Positions 44,395-53,331 of a stretch of DNA of 64,000 bases are shown here, piece by piece. The stretch is from Paenibacillus sp. HB172176 (GTDB taxonomy: Bacteria > Bacillota > Bacilli > Paenibacillales > Paenibacillaceae). The translations under genes and the position numbers were made by a program. The notes under the pieces are model-generated. The model saw nothing but the letters and a program-made list of their open reading frames with translations, had not been told where the DNA came from and made no database searches. Each line of letters starts with the position of its first letter. Positions within the stretch are counted from its first letter, which is position 1. The DNA lies in the NCBI RefSeq assembly GCF_011947265.1, contig NZ_JAATHD010000007.1, positions 1 through 64,000 on the forward strand, written 5' to 3'.

Positions 44395-45366
44395 TTACTT
44401 TCCTGCTCTTTTTAATATATCTACTCGCCCCCGCAAGCCTGCCAAAACCTCCTTCGGAATCTCCAGAACCTTAATATCCTCGCCCAGGAAGAGCAGCCAA
44501 TTAATTGTTTCGGCCCATTCATCCTCTTGATGAACATCGATGAACGTCTTTAGAATGGCCGTGGTTTGATAAGGATTCGTGTACGAAATCGTCATTTTGA
44601 AGGGACGGTACTTTTTGAACTGGGCGATCGCCTTGGGACCAAGCTCGATGATCAAGTTGAAGGCTTCTCCTTGCCTGCTTAGTTGTTCGACGATCTTCTT
44701 TTTGCTCATTCTTGTTTTCTCGGGATAGGGTTTGACGTTGGCAAGTTGGTCGACCGGGATAATCCTCCGCTTCTTCTCTTCCAGATCAAAGCCTTCAATC
44801 TGCCACGAGCTCTTCTCACGGTACAAGCGCATGAGATAGAGGGGATAAGTCTTTATTTCCCGCGCTTCTTCGACGGAAATCTCCAAGTATCTGTCCATTA
44901 GTAGCACTTGGATGAGCTGCTCCAGCATCCCGTGCGGCAGATCGGACAGGTCAAGCAGGTCGGGATTATGCGGATTGGTGCCCTCGAAGAGCAGAATTCC
45001 ATTCAACAGAACAAGATCGTCTTGCTGGTTCTGGGAGATGAGACCGAGAAGTTTCTCCGCCAAAGAGTGTCGGCTCTTGAGATAAGGAAGCTGCAGGTTT
45101 CGCGTGGCCATGAAGGCGATGAACAGCGCTTTAATTTCATTGTCGGTGAAACGAACGGTGGGCAGGACGGAGTTGCTCATCACGGAATAACCCCCGTCTC
45201 TGCCGACCTCGGCGACCAGAGGCATGCCCATCGCTTCAATTTCCCTGATATCTCTCATCGCAGTCGAACGAGAGATGTTGAATTCCTGCATGATTTCCGA
45301 GATGGTGAAATGGGCGCGGTTGTTAATGTAGCGCATGATGATGTTGATTCGTTCTACTTTTTTCAT
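44395..45366 (-). CDS. YafY-type WYL regulator
   Basis: A 323-residue regulator. The N-terminal HTH_11 domain (MRYINNRAHFTISEIMQEFN, ISRSTAMRDIREIEAMGMP) is followed by a WYL domain with SSWQIEGFDLEEKKRRIIPV-like sequence and a WCX-type C-terminus. TAGGAGC precedes the ATG at 45366. It is divergent from the DoxX/GyrI-like operon starting 94 bp away and probably controls it. WYL domains bind small ligands or nucleic acids. Confidence 0.88.
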   Translation of the reverse strand: MKKVERINIIMRYINNRAHFTISEIMQEFNISRSTAMRDIREIEAMGMPLVAEVGRDGGYSVMSNSVLPTVRFTDNEIKALFIAFMATRNLQLPYLKSRHSLAEKLLGLISQNQQDDLVLLNGILLFEGTNPHNPDLLDLSDLPHGMLEQLIQVLLMDRYLEISVEEAREIKTYPLYLMRLYREKSSWQIEGFDLEEKKRRIIPVDQLANVKPYPEKTRMSKKKIVEQLSRQGEAFNLIIELGPKAIAQFKKYRPFKMTISYTNPYQTTAILKTFIDVHQEDEWAETINWLLFLGEDIKVLEIPKEVLAGLRGRVDILKRAGK

Positions 45367-45459
45367 AGAGCTCCTAAACAGGTTCATTTTTTGACATGAT
45401 TAAGCTTTATTATAAACCTATCAGGAACAGCGGTAAACAAATCAAAGGAGGAATAACAA

Positions 45460-45882
45460 ATGAGTACAATGACAGGCAATGAAAAAATCGCGAAGGTGGA
45501 GGCTCGTCCGATTGGAAGGCTGGCCGCTTATTGGACGGTCACCATCATTCTGGCCTTCTCCATCGCGTTAAGCGGAATCGGGCAATTGATGCGTTACGGC
45601 GGCAATGTCGACTTGGTGACGGATATTGGCTTCCCGCTGTATATCACAAATATTCTCGGAGCGTGGAAGCTGCTTGGCGTTATTGCGATCGTCGTGCCTG
45701 GTTTCCCAAGACTTAAGGAGTGGGCGTACAGCGGCATCTTCTTCCTCATGACGGGGGCGGCGCTATCCCATATGTTCGCTCATGATTACGGCGACGGCGG
45801 ATTCCATGTCATTCTTCCGCTGTTCTACGCCGCGCTTGGCATCGCCTCTTGGGCGCTGCGTCCGGCAAGCCGCAGAACCTAG
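45460..45882 (+). CDS. DoxX family membrane protein
   Basis: A 140-residue protein with four hydrophobic segments (about 22-42, 58-80, 87-105, 112-130). The GGNVDLVTDIGFPLYITNIL and LGAWKLLGVIAIVVPGFPRL segments are typical of DoxX-like proteins linked to thiol or redox stress in the membrane. AAAGGAGG precedes the ATG. It forms a likely operon with the GyrI-like gene 110 bp downstream, under the divergent WYL regulator. Confidence 0.88.
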   Translation: MSTMTGNEKIAKVEARPIGRLAAYWTVTIILAFSIALSGIGQLMRYGGNVDLVTDIGFPLYITNILGAWKLLGVIAIVVPGFPRLKEWAYSGIFFLMTGAALSHMFAHDYGDGGFHVILPLFYAALGIASWALRPASRRT

Positions 45883-45992
45883 AGGAGCGGCGGGGCATGA
45901 GCCCGTTCGCAAGTCCGATAGACTTCTCCCGCGCAAGGCACTACTATGAGGGGAGCCTATTTCAAATCTATTTATTCAAAAAGGAGCTGAAA

Positions 45993-46475
45993 ATGATGGC
46001 AACGTATACTTTTGAGGAGAAAGACAGCTTTATCGTATTGGGAATCGGAACGGAACTGAAGAGCGACTACACGGATTATGCCGGCATGAACAAGGAGAAG
46101 GAGGACTTCTGGCGCGCGGTGGAGCAGGATGGAAGACTCGACACGTTAAAGGCTGTCGCCGCGAACGACTATATCTTCGCCGTGAACGAAGCGGTCAATC
46201 AGAAGATGATGTATTATGCCGGCGTTATGACAGAGGCTTCCGTGCCGGAGGAGCACAGGGTGATTCAATTCCCCAAAGGACCTTATCTCGTGGTGAGGGG
46301 CGAAGGAAAATCGGCCGATGAACTAAGCGGCATGCTGACCGGCATTGCTTTCGGCCAAGCGCTGCCGGCGACGGATCAATACGCCTATGTCGGCGGGCCC
46401 AACGCGACGGTTGAGATGGGGGAGCGCGACGGCAGCGTGTATGGCGAAATGTGGGTTCCGGTGGTGGAGAAGTAA
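45993..46475 (+). CDS. GyrI-like/AraC effector-binding domain protein
   Basis: A 160-residue small-molecule-binding protein of the GyrI-like superfamily. KDSFIVLGIGTELKSDY at the start, YYAGVMTEASVPEEHRVIQF in the middle and a VEMGERDGSVYGEMWVPV C-terminus match stand-alone effector-binding domains. AAGGAG lies six bases before the ATG at 45993; the longer upstream frame overlaps the doxX-like gene and is not needed. It may bind or sequester the compound sensed by the neighbouring regulator. Confidence 0.82.
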   Translation: MMATYTFEEKDSFIVLGIGTELKSDYTDYAGMNKEKEDFWRAVEQDGRLDTLKAVAANDYIFAVNEAVNQKMMYYAGVMTEASVPEEHRVIQFPKGPYLVVRGEGKSADELSGMLTGIAFGQALPATDQYAYVGGPNATVEMGERDGSVYGEMWVPVVEK

Positions 46476-46548
46476 ATCATGGACAAACTGAGGGCATTTT
46501 CAGATAAATGGAAGGCTCCTCGCGCCAAGTCTGAATAAGAATGTCACT

Positions 46549-47346
46549 CTAATGTTTCTTGGGACGCGAGAGGCGTTCCATGATCTTAGCTACACTGCTT
46601 CTTGGAAGAAAACGGCCCAACTGGGCTGCCAAGTGATTGCCTCGCCCGTCGACGATATAGCTGCTCCCCTTGTCGATTCCGCGAAAGCCGGCTTGAACGA
46701 CTTTCTCCGGAGTGGAGAGCGCGCTGCCCGCCGCCATATCCCGGGTGCCGACAGCATCGAAGAAGCTCGTATCGGTCGCTCCCGGACACAGGGTAAGCAC
46801 ACGGACGCCGCGTCCGCGGGTTTCCGCCCACAGCGCCTCGGAGAAGGATAACACAAACGCCTTGGTAGCGCCGTATACGGCCGAATAAGCGCAGGGCATG
46901 AAGGCGGCCATGGATGCTACGTTCACGACGATTCCATCTTTGCGTTCCAGCATGCCTGGCAGAAAATGATGCGTCAAATCGACAAGCGCAGCAGTGTTGA
47001 GCATCATTTCTTTCTGCTCGAGCTCCGAGTCGATTTCTTCGAAGCGGCCGTATGTGCCGACGCCTGCGTTATTGATGAGAATATCGACTGTCAGTCCGCG
47101 CTCCGCGATAGATTCGGCTAACTCGCGCGGGGCGCCTGCCTGGGATAAATCACAGGACAAGGCATAGACATGTACGCCGTGCCTGCGGTTAATTTCATCA
47201 GCCAAAGCTTTCAGCTTTTCTTCTGATCGTGCGGCTATTACAACATGGCAGCCTCTTGCAGCGAGCGCTTGGGCATACGCTTTGCCAATGCCGGATGAAG
47301 CGCCGGTGACTAAGGCCAGCTTGCCTGAATAGGGATAAGGGTTCAT
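46549..47346 (-). CDS. Short-chain dehydrogenase/reductase
   Basis: A 265-residue classical SDR. VTGASSGIG near residues 14-22, ILINNAG and YGATKAF (catalytic Tyr/Lys) are all present. The C-terminal RGNHLAAQLGRFLPRSSVAK segment resembles DltE-like or YdfG-like members. GAGGAGG precedes the ATG at 47346. It lies 93 bp downstream of an MmyB-type regulator on the same strand, which may form an operon with it. Substrate unknown. Confidence 0.9.
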   Translation of the reverse strand: MNPYPYSGKLALVTGASSGIGKAYAQALAARGCHVVIAARSEEKLKALADEINRRHGVHVYALSCDLSQAGAPRELAESIAERGLTVDILINNAGVGTYGRFEEIDSELEQKEMMLNTAALVDLTHHFLPGMLERKDGIVVNVASMAAFMPCAYSAVYGATKAFVLSFSEALWAETRGRGVRVLTLCPGATDTSFFDAVGTRDMAAGSALSTPEKVVQAGFRGIDKGSSYIVDGRGNHLAAQLGRFLPRSSVAKIMERLSRPKKH

Positions 47347-47439
47347 GAAACAGCCTCCTCGTCTTGGTATGGATTCGAGCATACCAATATCAGAAGAGGC
47401 TAACCACTGGGTCTCTCTACTATTAACGGGACTAACAGG

Positions 47440-48303
47440 CTAGAACGGGGCAGTCCTGTCGGCGTCTTGCGCCAGCAGAAGCGCTAGCTTCTCCTCCGTG
47501 CCTGAACCTGGCTGAGGAACGAAGAAGCACCAGTGCAGCCCCGGATCATTGTCGATGGCGGCAGCGCAATGAATCGTGAATGCCAGCTCCTTTCCTCCCG
47601 GAAGGAGATAATGGACCGGGACAGAGCTTTTTTGCCGGATTTCATGCTTGTCCCAGAAACGTACGAAGTCCTCGCTGTTCTCCCTTAGGCGCTCGTAACG
47701 TTCCATGTACACGGGGTTGTCTGTGTAATGGTCAAAGCCCGCCCGGATTAACGCCGTCATGTAACGAGCGAACTCCTCCCAATTGACAAGCCTTTTCGGA
47801 TATTCCGGATCCAGAAACAGCAGCAGCACCATGTTTCGTTCGTCTTCCGGGAGCTGAACGAAGTCTGCGACAATAAGCTCCGCGCCCCGATTCCAGACGA
47901 TAATATCAGCGAACTCATTGGCAATGAATGAAGGATAACGCAATTGATTCACCAGGTTTTGCAAAAAAGTCGTATCGGGCTCTGATGATCTCGGAATTAT
48001 GCTGGAATGGACCGGATCGGGAGCGGCCAAATCGAATAAGTGCTTCCGCTCGTCGGCATCAAGCTGCAGCGCTTGACTGATATGGGACAAAATTTCGGGG
48101 GAAGGATTCCTCTCGCGACCCTGCTCCAGCCAGGTATAGTACGTAACGCTGACATGGGCAAGATAGGCGACTTCTTCCCTTCGAAGTCCGGGAGTACGCC
48201 TTCGTCCGGGGAAGGGCTTGATTCCTGCATCCTCCGGTTGAAGTCGATATCTTCGCGATTTGATGAATTCACCCAAGGGGGATGAGAAATGACGACTCTC
48301 CAT
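47440..48303 (-). CDS. XRE/MmyB-type transcriptional regulator
   Basis: A 287-residue regulator. The N-terminal HTH (TPGLRREEVAYLAHVSVTYY, TWLEQGRERNPSPEIL) and the following MmyB-like ligand-binding domain (EFADIIVWNRGAELIVADF, KHEIRQKSSVPVHYLLPGGK) are typical; the latter has a PAS-like fold thought to bind fatty acids. AAGGAGG precedes the ATG. Genes of this type often control a neighbouring SDR, here the one directly downstream. Confidence 0.88.
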   Translation of the reverse strand: MESRHFSSPLGEFIKSRRYRLQPEDAGIKPFPGRRRTPGLRREEVAYLAHVSVTYYTWLEQGRERNPSPEILSHISQALQLDADERKHLFDLAAPDPVHSSIIPRSSEPDTTFLQNLVNQLRYPSFIANEFADIIVWNRGAELIVADFVQLPEDERNMVLLLFLDPEYPKRLVNWEEFARYMTALIRAGFDHYTDNPVYMERYERLRENSEDFVRFWDKHEIRQKSSVPVHYLLPGGKELAFTIHCAAAIDNDPGLHWCFFVPQPGSGTEEKLALLLAQDADRTAPF

Positions 48304-48333
48304 TGCTTGTGCCTCCTTCCTCCATACTTCGCA

Positions 48334-48882
48334 TCAAAATGCTTCCTCATACAGCGCATAAACGGCGAGCAGTTGCTCCGAAAGACCCTTCTCCGAGCTT
48401 TCCATCCATTTCAGAAATGCCATATGAAAAATGTCGACCGCAAATCGTGCGGCGAGCTGGGACAGATCGCCGTCATAGTCGGCAGACAAAGCGTTTGTGA
48501 TAGACGCAATGAGCGCTTGTCCCTTTAACAGCTCTCTCTCCTGCAAATCAGGATTGCTTTGAATAATCTGATTCCGCACCAGCACCCTCTCCCGCACGCC
48601 TTCGAAAAACCCGGAAACCGACGCAAACCCGTCTACCGCAAGCTTCAGCGGTTTTTGCTCTTTGTCATAGTTGGCCGCGATATAAGCCGCAACTCCCTCT
48701 CCGAGCTCATTGTTCGTGTCGAAAAGCACATCCGACTTGTCCTTGAACTGCCGGAAGAAGGTTCGCTCGGTCACGCCCGCAAGGCTCGAAATCTCCTGCA
48801 CCGTCGTATTTTCATAGCCCTTTTCGGCAAATAAACGAGTGGCTGCCGCCCTTAATTTTTCTTTGCTGTTCATCATTATCAT
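48334..48882 (-). CDS. TetR/AcrR family regulator
   Basis: A 182-residue regulator. RAAATRLFAEKGYENTTVQE and SSLAGVTERTFFRQFKDKSD form the HTH; the C-terminal domain ends in a helix usual for this family. The ATG at 48882 is preferred (GGAG five bases upstream) over a GTG two codons earlier that overlaps that site. On the opposite strand upstream lies only a 32-codon frame at 49019, which may be what remains of its former target gene. Confidence 0.88.
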   Translation of the reverse strand: MIMMNSKEKLRAAATRLFAEKGYENTTVQEISSLAGVTERTFFRQFKDKSDVLFDTNNELGEGVAAYIAANYDKEQKPLKLAVDGFASVSGFFEGVRERVLVRNQIIQSNPDLQERELLKGQALIASITNALSADYDGDLSQLAARFAVDIFHMAFLKWMESSEKGLSEQLLAVYALYEEAF

Positions 48883-49018
48883 TCCCACTCCGCAAGATTG
48901 TTTTAGGAAACATTCAACAGTCAGTTTGTGACATTATTTTATCGAAAAGATGGCGTATGCACAATAAGGCCGTATGCTTCGCAAAAATGGCTGCTCGTCC
49001 ATAGGAGGAGGAGAGACG

Positions 49019-49117
49019 ATGAACGAAGCGCGTACGGCTAGCCCGAACCTGAAATCCTTTGTACAGGGGACTTTTCATTTCATGGTCTGGACTCCAGGCA
49101 AATGTTCAGTATATTAG
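49019..49117 (+). CDS. Short 32-codon frame with strong RBS
   Basis: An ATG behind AGGAGGAGGAG opens a 32-codon frame (NEARTASPNLKSFVQGTFHF, then MVWTPGKCSVY). The binding site is excellent but the product is not recognisable. It may be the truncated start of a gene once controlled by the divergent TetR, or a leader peptide. Its stop lies next to the promoter of the following gene. Confidence 0.3.
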   Translation: MNEARTASPNLKSFVQGTFHFMVWTPGKCSVY

Positions 49118-49125
49118 GTTTATGC

Positions 49126-49131
49126 TATAAT
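49126..49131 (+). promoter_or_regulatory. Probable -10 box of cargo-like gene
   Basis: A perfect TATAAT, with a poor -35 candidate TGTTCA at 49103-49108 (17-bp spacing). It lies 163 bp before the ATG, leaving a long leader. Confidence 0.4.
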
Positions 49132-49293
49132 AACTATACTTGTGTCGATAAAAAAGATGCTGGCTTGTTAGGATTCCGAATTGTTCAATACGGAAGCCTT
49201 AAAGGTGCGCACTCCTGCTTTACGACATGCTTTGTTCGGAAATCTCTGTGGAATGAATGGAAGAAGCAATTAGTCAAGAAGGGGAGTGGTTTC

Positions 49294-51150
49294 ATGGGTC
49301 AAGGCGGGATGGCAGGCAGATCTCCCCAGCGTTCTGCGATGGCAGGGAAGGCGGGGGCAGCCTCGCTTCAGGGAGTTAAATCAAGTTATTCCAGCGGCGT
49401 TCAGCAGATCGGATCTGTGGATGTGTTGCGTCAACTGCAAGCCTCTGTCGGCAACCAGGCTACGCTTCAATTGATGGCAAGCCTGCATGCGCCGCCGTTG
49501 CAGCGGAAAGTGAGCGCCCCTATACAGCGTGTGCCCCAGAATGGCCCTGGGAATGTCCCAACCGCTGTGCCTGTTCCCCCGGTACCTCAAGCGATTGCTC
49601 CGCCAACAGGACTTGGCTTAATGGGGCGTAGGCTGCGCGAAGCGTCTGCTAATGGAACAATGGGGCAAGCGGAAGATTATGAGGCGGAGGGTGTTGCAGC
49701 AAACAACATCTCTGACATGATCGACATTTCTGGTTCTGGCGTTGGCGGACAATCGGATGTTTATGGCGATTTATCCGATTCGTTGAAGGATTCGATTAAG
49801 GAGGGTAAGGAGAATAAGGAAGATGTCTCCAAATTGGAACAAGAAAAGGAAAGCGTTGATCGAGAGAGTCAAAAGCTAGGCGTCGCTTCAGGACTGCTGG
49901 ATGTCGGATCCGGATTTATCGGATTGCTTAATATGAAGAAAGCGATTAAGGAATCAAAGAGCAGATGGGAAACAGCGGGAGCGATCTATGAAGGTGTAGA
50001 GAGCGGGCAGAAAATATTCAGCGGCGTGGCGAATGTGGTTGACAACGCTGCTAAGCTGGAGGGGCATGAGGATGGCATAGGGGCTTCTGAAGGGGTTGCC
50101 GGCTATTCGGGCAGCGTCGGCGAAGCGTTGTCTTCGATTAAGAGCGCCTTCTTTATGGTCAAGAGTGTCTTTGAGCTATATAAAGAATGGAAATCCGACG
50201 AAGGAATTACAGGCAAAGAGATGTTTAGAGGCGGACTCGATGTGCTGCAGAAAGGATTGGAGTCAGCGAGCTCGGCTGTCAAAACAGTAAAATCGATACT
50301 GGAGATTCTGGAGTCCGGCGTTGGCAAGCTTACACAGGCCGTTCCGGGAATTAGTATTGCAATCAGCGGGATTAAACTTACGATTAAAGTATATAACATG
50401 ATACTGTGGAATACCTCTCGTGAGAAAATGACCCAAATCAAGAGAGAGTTCAAGACGAAATATGCGAATACCGCTGCAGTTGTGCGCAACACCTATTCTC
50501 TGTTTGGGAAAAAGCTGCATGAATCGCAAGGCACAAACAAGGTCTTGCTTGAGCAGCGTAAAAACGAACTGCTCGCTATTGTAGATCCAGCGAACGCTAA
50601 TGCTACCGACGCGGAGAAAGAGCAGGCGAAGCAGGAATTGAGTGATATTGAGCATTATAGCTTGGCGAAGGAAATGAAAAATATCAATCAGAAACGTATG
50701 ACAAGGGCTGGTATTGAAGCGGGTCTTGAGATGGCTAATATAGCAGGGGATATCGCAACGCTAAGCGGAGCGGCTTCAGCAGTCGGCGTTAGCCTGAAAG
50801 CGGCGGCTGGCGGCGCCAAGACAGGGATGGGCTTGTTCAGACGGATGAAGCAATACGGTCGCGATAAGGCTGCTGACCAGAATTCGTACCGGATTTGGTC
50901 GTCTGTGTTCAACGCTGAGAGGTCGTCTGACAAGAAGCATGATAGACGGGTCAGAGATGCAGATCTTATTCTGGATATGGTGTCGAAGCTGCCGGAGCAG
51001 GCGAATACGGAGGCGGAGCTTGGACAATATAGACGTGTGCTGAATTATATAGAAGCCACGGGCTGCAGTACAAAAGCGTTGTTTAGAAAGAATGGAGATA
51101 TTGAAAAGCAACGGGAGTTATTGATGGAAGCGATGAAAAGCCGGGACTAG
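49294..51150 (+). CDS. Injection-system cargo-like protein (candidate toxin/effector)
   Basis: A 618-residue protein with no close family that I can name. Residues 1-100 are Gly/Ala/Pro-rich and contain LRQLQASVGNQATLQLM (45-61) and PPLQRKVSAPIQRV (68-81). The LQ-x-GNxA-x2-LM pattern plus LQR/IQR repeats recalls N-termini of proteins linked to extracellular contractile injection systems (DUF4157-type cargo). A charged coiled coil (about 160-205) and long Gly/Ala-rich amphipathic stretches (VGVSLKAAAGGAKTGMGLF, VPGISIAISGIKLTIKVY) follow, which could insert into membranes. GGGGAG precedes the ATG. The next gene encodes a small chaperone-like protein. No sheath or baseplate genes are in the window. 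Confidence 0.6.
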   Translation: MGQGGMAGRSPQRSAMAGKAGAASLQGVKSSYSSGVQQIGSVDVLRQLQASVGNQATLQLMASLHAPPLQRKVSAPIQRVPQNGPGNVPTAVPVPPVPQAIAPPTGLGLMGRRLREASANGTMGQAEDYEAEGVAANNISDMIDISGSGVGGQSDVYGDLSDSLKDSIKEGKENKEDVSKLEQEKESVDRESQKLGVASGLLDVGSGFIGLLNMKKAIKESKSRWETAGAIYEGVESGQKIFSGVANVVDNAAKLEGHEDGIGASEGVAGYSGSVGEALSSIKSAFFMVKSVFELYKEWKSDEGITGKEMFRGGLDVLQKGLESASSAVKTVKSILEILESGVGKLTQAVPGISIAISGIKLTIKVYNMILWNTSREKMTQIKREFKTKYANTAAVVRNTYSLFGKKLHESQGTNKVLLEQRKNELLAIVDPANANATDAEKEQAKQELSDIEHYSLAKEMKNINQKRMTRAGIEAGLEMANIAGDIATLSGAASAVGVSLKAAAGGAKTGMGLFRRMKQYGRDKAADQNSYRIWSSVFNAERSSDKKHDRRVRDADLILDMVSKLPEQANTEAELGQYRRVLNYIEATGCSTKALFRKNGDIEKQRELLMEAMKSRD

Positions 51151-51194
51151 TGATTCGGAACACAGTAATACAATAATGGAGGGAGGCTCCCAAA

Positions 51195-51716
51195 ATGGTA
51201 TCAGAGCAAGAGCATGCTAAACAGCTTGCAGAACTGGGGGGATTACAGCTTGCATTTCAACGCGAGGGCTTCGAATCGGAGTTGTTGGAGCGTTCATCTG
51301 ACATCCCTCTGCATGTGCTGCTGCTGCCGCTTGGCAAGGATGCAGCCGGAAGAGATCGAATTGTGAATTTAAACTTTCAGCCTCTTCCTGAATCTGATAT
51401 TGAATGGATCAGACTGCTGCAGCTCTATACAACAATTCCATGCGATATAGTTGAAGAGAGAAAGGCCGAGGTCGAGCACTTCCTGCATGTTATTAATGGA
51501 CTAGTGCCAATCGGATACTTTGGCATTCAAAGCAGCGGAGAGGTATTCGTGCGCTATGTCTGCACCGTTCCTTCATCGAGAATGGCATCATCGGAGGAAT
51601 TGTTAGAGGTTCTATCTATCTTTCATTATTTGCTGGAGATTTTCCCGGAGCGAATACAACGTGTTGCCAGTGGCGAGCTTGGTTTGGAGGACGCACTCCA
51701 CTCTTTGGAGCGTTAA
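51195..51716 (+). CDS. YbjN/type III chaperone-like partner protein
   Basis: A 173-residue acidic protein 44 bp after the cargo-like gene. It has no signal peptide. Alternating strands and helices (LHVLLLPLGKDAAGRDRIVN, LLQLYTTIPCDIVEE, VFVRYVCTVPS, LLEVLSIFHYLLEIFPERIQ) resemble the YbjN/CesT-like chaperone fold that binds secretion substrates. AGGGAGG precedes the ATG. Position directly behind a large possible effector, with a shared terminator at 51748, suggests a dedicated chaperone or immunity protein. The fold call is tentative. Confidence 0.5.
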   Translation: MVSEQEHAKQLAELGGLQLAFQREGFESELLERSSDIPLHVLLLPLGKDAAGRDRIVNLNFQPLPESDIEWIRLLQLYTTIPCDIVEERKAEVEHFLHVINGLVPIGYFGIQSSGEVFVRYVCTVPSSRMASSEELLEVLSIFHYLLEIFPERIQRVASGELGLEDALHSLER

Positions 51717-51747
51717 TACTGGAGCAGACGATAGGAAGAAGTGCGAG

Positions 51748-51780
51748 CGCTACTGACAGATTTCTGTCAGTAGCGTTTTT
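51748..51780 (+). terminator. Strong intrinsic terminator of cargo/chaperone unit
   Basis: CGCTACTGACAG (51748-51759) pairs perfectly with CTGTCAGTAGCG (51764-51775) around a 4-nt loop, followed by T5. It ends the two-gene unit 31 bp after the second stop. Confidence 0.92.
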
Positions 51781-51869
51781 GGGTGTTATCTCAAGATATG
51801 ATCAATTTGTAAGGCGGGTACGATTAGAAGCGGCTTGTCCGGTGATGGGAATTGCCTGGGCAGAGTCGT

Positions 51870-53174
51870 TCACTGCTGAACGCCTTTGAACCATACCGCT
51901 TGAATGGATAAGGTATCCGATATGTTGGTTGTAGGATCGCCATCGACCAGTACGAGGTCGGCGCGCGCTCCTTCGACAATGCGGCCGCGATCATGCAGAC
52001 CGAACCGACGAGCCGGCTTCGCGGTCGCCGATTGAAGCGCTTCTATTGGAGTGAAGCCGGCCTCGACCAGCAATTGCAATTCATGATGGACGCTGGCTCC
52101 ATGAGCAAGGCCGCCAAGATTCGGAACGGGAACGGGGGCGACATCCGTCCCGACCAGAATGTCCACGCCGGCGCGGTGAAGGTCCATTACATTCCGAAAG
52201 CTGTTTGCCATATCGCCTTGCGGAAACGTATGGAAGCTGGAGTTCAAAATATCGATCCAATCCCCGCTTAATTTGGCGTTAACACGGATGTCTTTCGCCA
52301 ATTGGGATGCCGGATTTCCGATAATGGACGAGTTCAGCACCAAGCACGGCGTCACGAACGCTCCGGAATCGACGATGGCCTGCACCAGGTCCGACGTATA
52401 TTCGGGTCTGTCGATGAACAAATGCGCCAAGCCGTCTACCCCAAGATCGATGGCCGTTTGCGAAGAATGGGCGGTCAAGACGTGGGCGACGACGATTTTA
52501 TCGCATGCATGAGCCTCTTCCACGGCTGCTCTTAGAATTTCATCGCTCAGAACAGGCAGGCCGGGAGCACCCATAACCGTTCCTTCTTCAATCATGATTT
52601 TGATATAATCGGCGCCATTCTCCATCTGATTTTGCACATGTTTGATCGCTTCCTCCACCGTCGTCACCTGAGGTATTTCTTCGTGATCGTGAGCATAGGC
52701 CGCCAGCATGGCTTCCCTGTCTTCCTCCGATAGTTTTTCCAGCTCCCTCAAAACAAATTCCGGGATTTCATCATCATCGGGCAGCAATTCGTCCGGATGT
52801 CCGCCAGGAGCGGTAATCGCTGTGCCGGCAGAACGGACGTCTGCAACATCATTCACATTTTTCAGCTGAATTTCACGCCCTCTTCCCGTAAAATCGCCGT
52901 TCATCTCGAGCTCTGTCGTGACGCCGAATTTCAAGGCATCTCGCAAACCGCCAATCGAGGTATGAACATGCGCGTCAATCAGACCAGGCAGCAGCGTCGC
53001 GCGCTCGCCGTCGATAATCGTGGCTTCGGCGGGAATGTCCCCGCCTACGGATAGAATGGACGCCCCTTTCATGACAATATGCCTGGCAGCAATGGGTTGA
53101 TCTCCATCAAAGATTCGTACATTTGTAATTGCCGTAACGGTTTCTGATGCGGCATTCTGAACGTCTTTCTCCAT
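51870..53174 (-). CDS. Metal-dependent amidohydrolase
   Basis: A 434-residue amidohydrolase of the imidazolonepropionase/prolidase-like group. LPGLIDAHVHTS holds the first metal-binding His pair, ADYIKIMIEEG the probable carboxylated Lys, VVAHVLTAHS and LAHLF further His, and VGTDVAP the catalytic Asp; GRIVEGARADLVLVDGDPT is the C-terminal beta-sandwich. AGGAGG precedes the ATG at 53174. It is divergent from a MarR gene with two matching operators, so the MarR protein probably represses it. The substrate is unknown. Confidence 0.9.
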   Translation of the reverse strand: MEKDVQNAASETVTAITNVRIFDGDQPIAARHIVMKGASILSVGGDIPAEATIIDGERATLLPGLIDAHVHTSIGGLRDALKFGVTTELEMNGDFTGRGREIQLKNVNDVADVRSAGTAITAPGGHPDELLPDDDEIPEFVLRELEKLSEEDREAMLAAYAHDHEEIPQVTTVEEAIKHVQNQMENGADYIKIMIEEGTVMGAPGLPVLSDEILRAAVEEAHACDKIVVAHVLTAHSSQTAIDLGVDGLAHLFIDRPEYTSDLVQAIVDSGAFVTPCLVLNSSIIGNPASQLAKDIRVNAKLSGDWIDILNSSFHTFPQGDMANSFRNVMDLHRAGVDILVGTDVAPVPVPNLGGLAHGASVHHELQLLVEAGFTPIEALQSATAKPARRFGLHDRGRIVEGARADLVLVDGDPTTNISDTLSIQAVWFKGVQQ

Positions 53175-53223
53175 TCCAATTCCTCCTGAAAGATAATTAT
53201 ATTTAATAATTTGGAGTATAACT

Positions 53224-53311
53224 GTTAGATATCTAACTGTCAACTAACTAATGTTTTTGACATGGACATAGGACCGCTGTATAGTTAAATCACTTACAAT
53301 TAGAACTCTAA
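53224..53311. promoter_or_regulatory. MarR promoter with two matching operators
   Basis: TTAGATATCTAA (53225-53236) and TTAGAACTCTAA (53300-53311) share the pattern TTAGA-N2-TCTAA; the first sits in a perfect 14-bp palindrome at 53224-53237. Between them is a consensus promoter for marR: TTGACA at 53257-53262 and TATAGT at 53280-53285 with 17-bp spacing. The arrangement fits autorepression plus control of the divergent amidohydrolase gene. Confidence 0.8.
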
Positions 53312-53331
53312 CCATTACAGGAGGAGAAGTC

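Larger units (their letters stand above)
48883..49293. other. Intergenic region upstream of cargo-like gene
   Basis: This 411-bp gap contains the short frame at 49019-49117 and a likely promoter with TATAAT at 49126-49131. In-frame sequence extends the cargo-like gene upstream to 49102, but it has no binding site and odd composition, so I treat it as untranslated. Confidence 0.5.
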
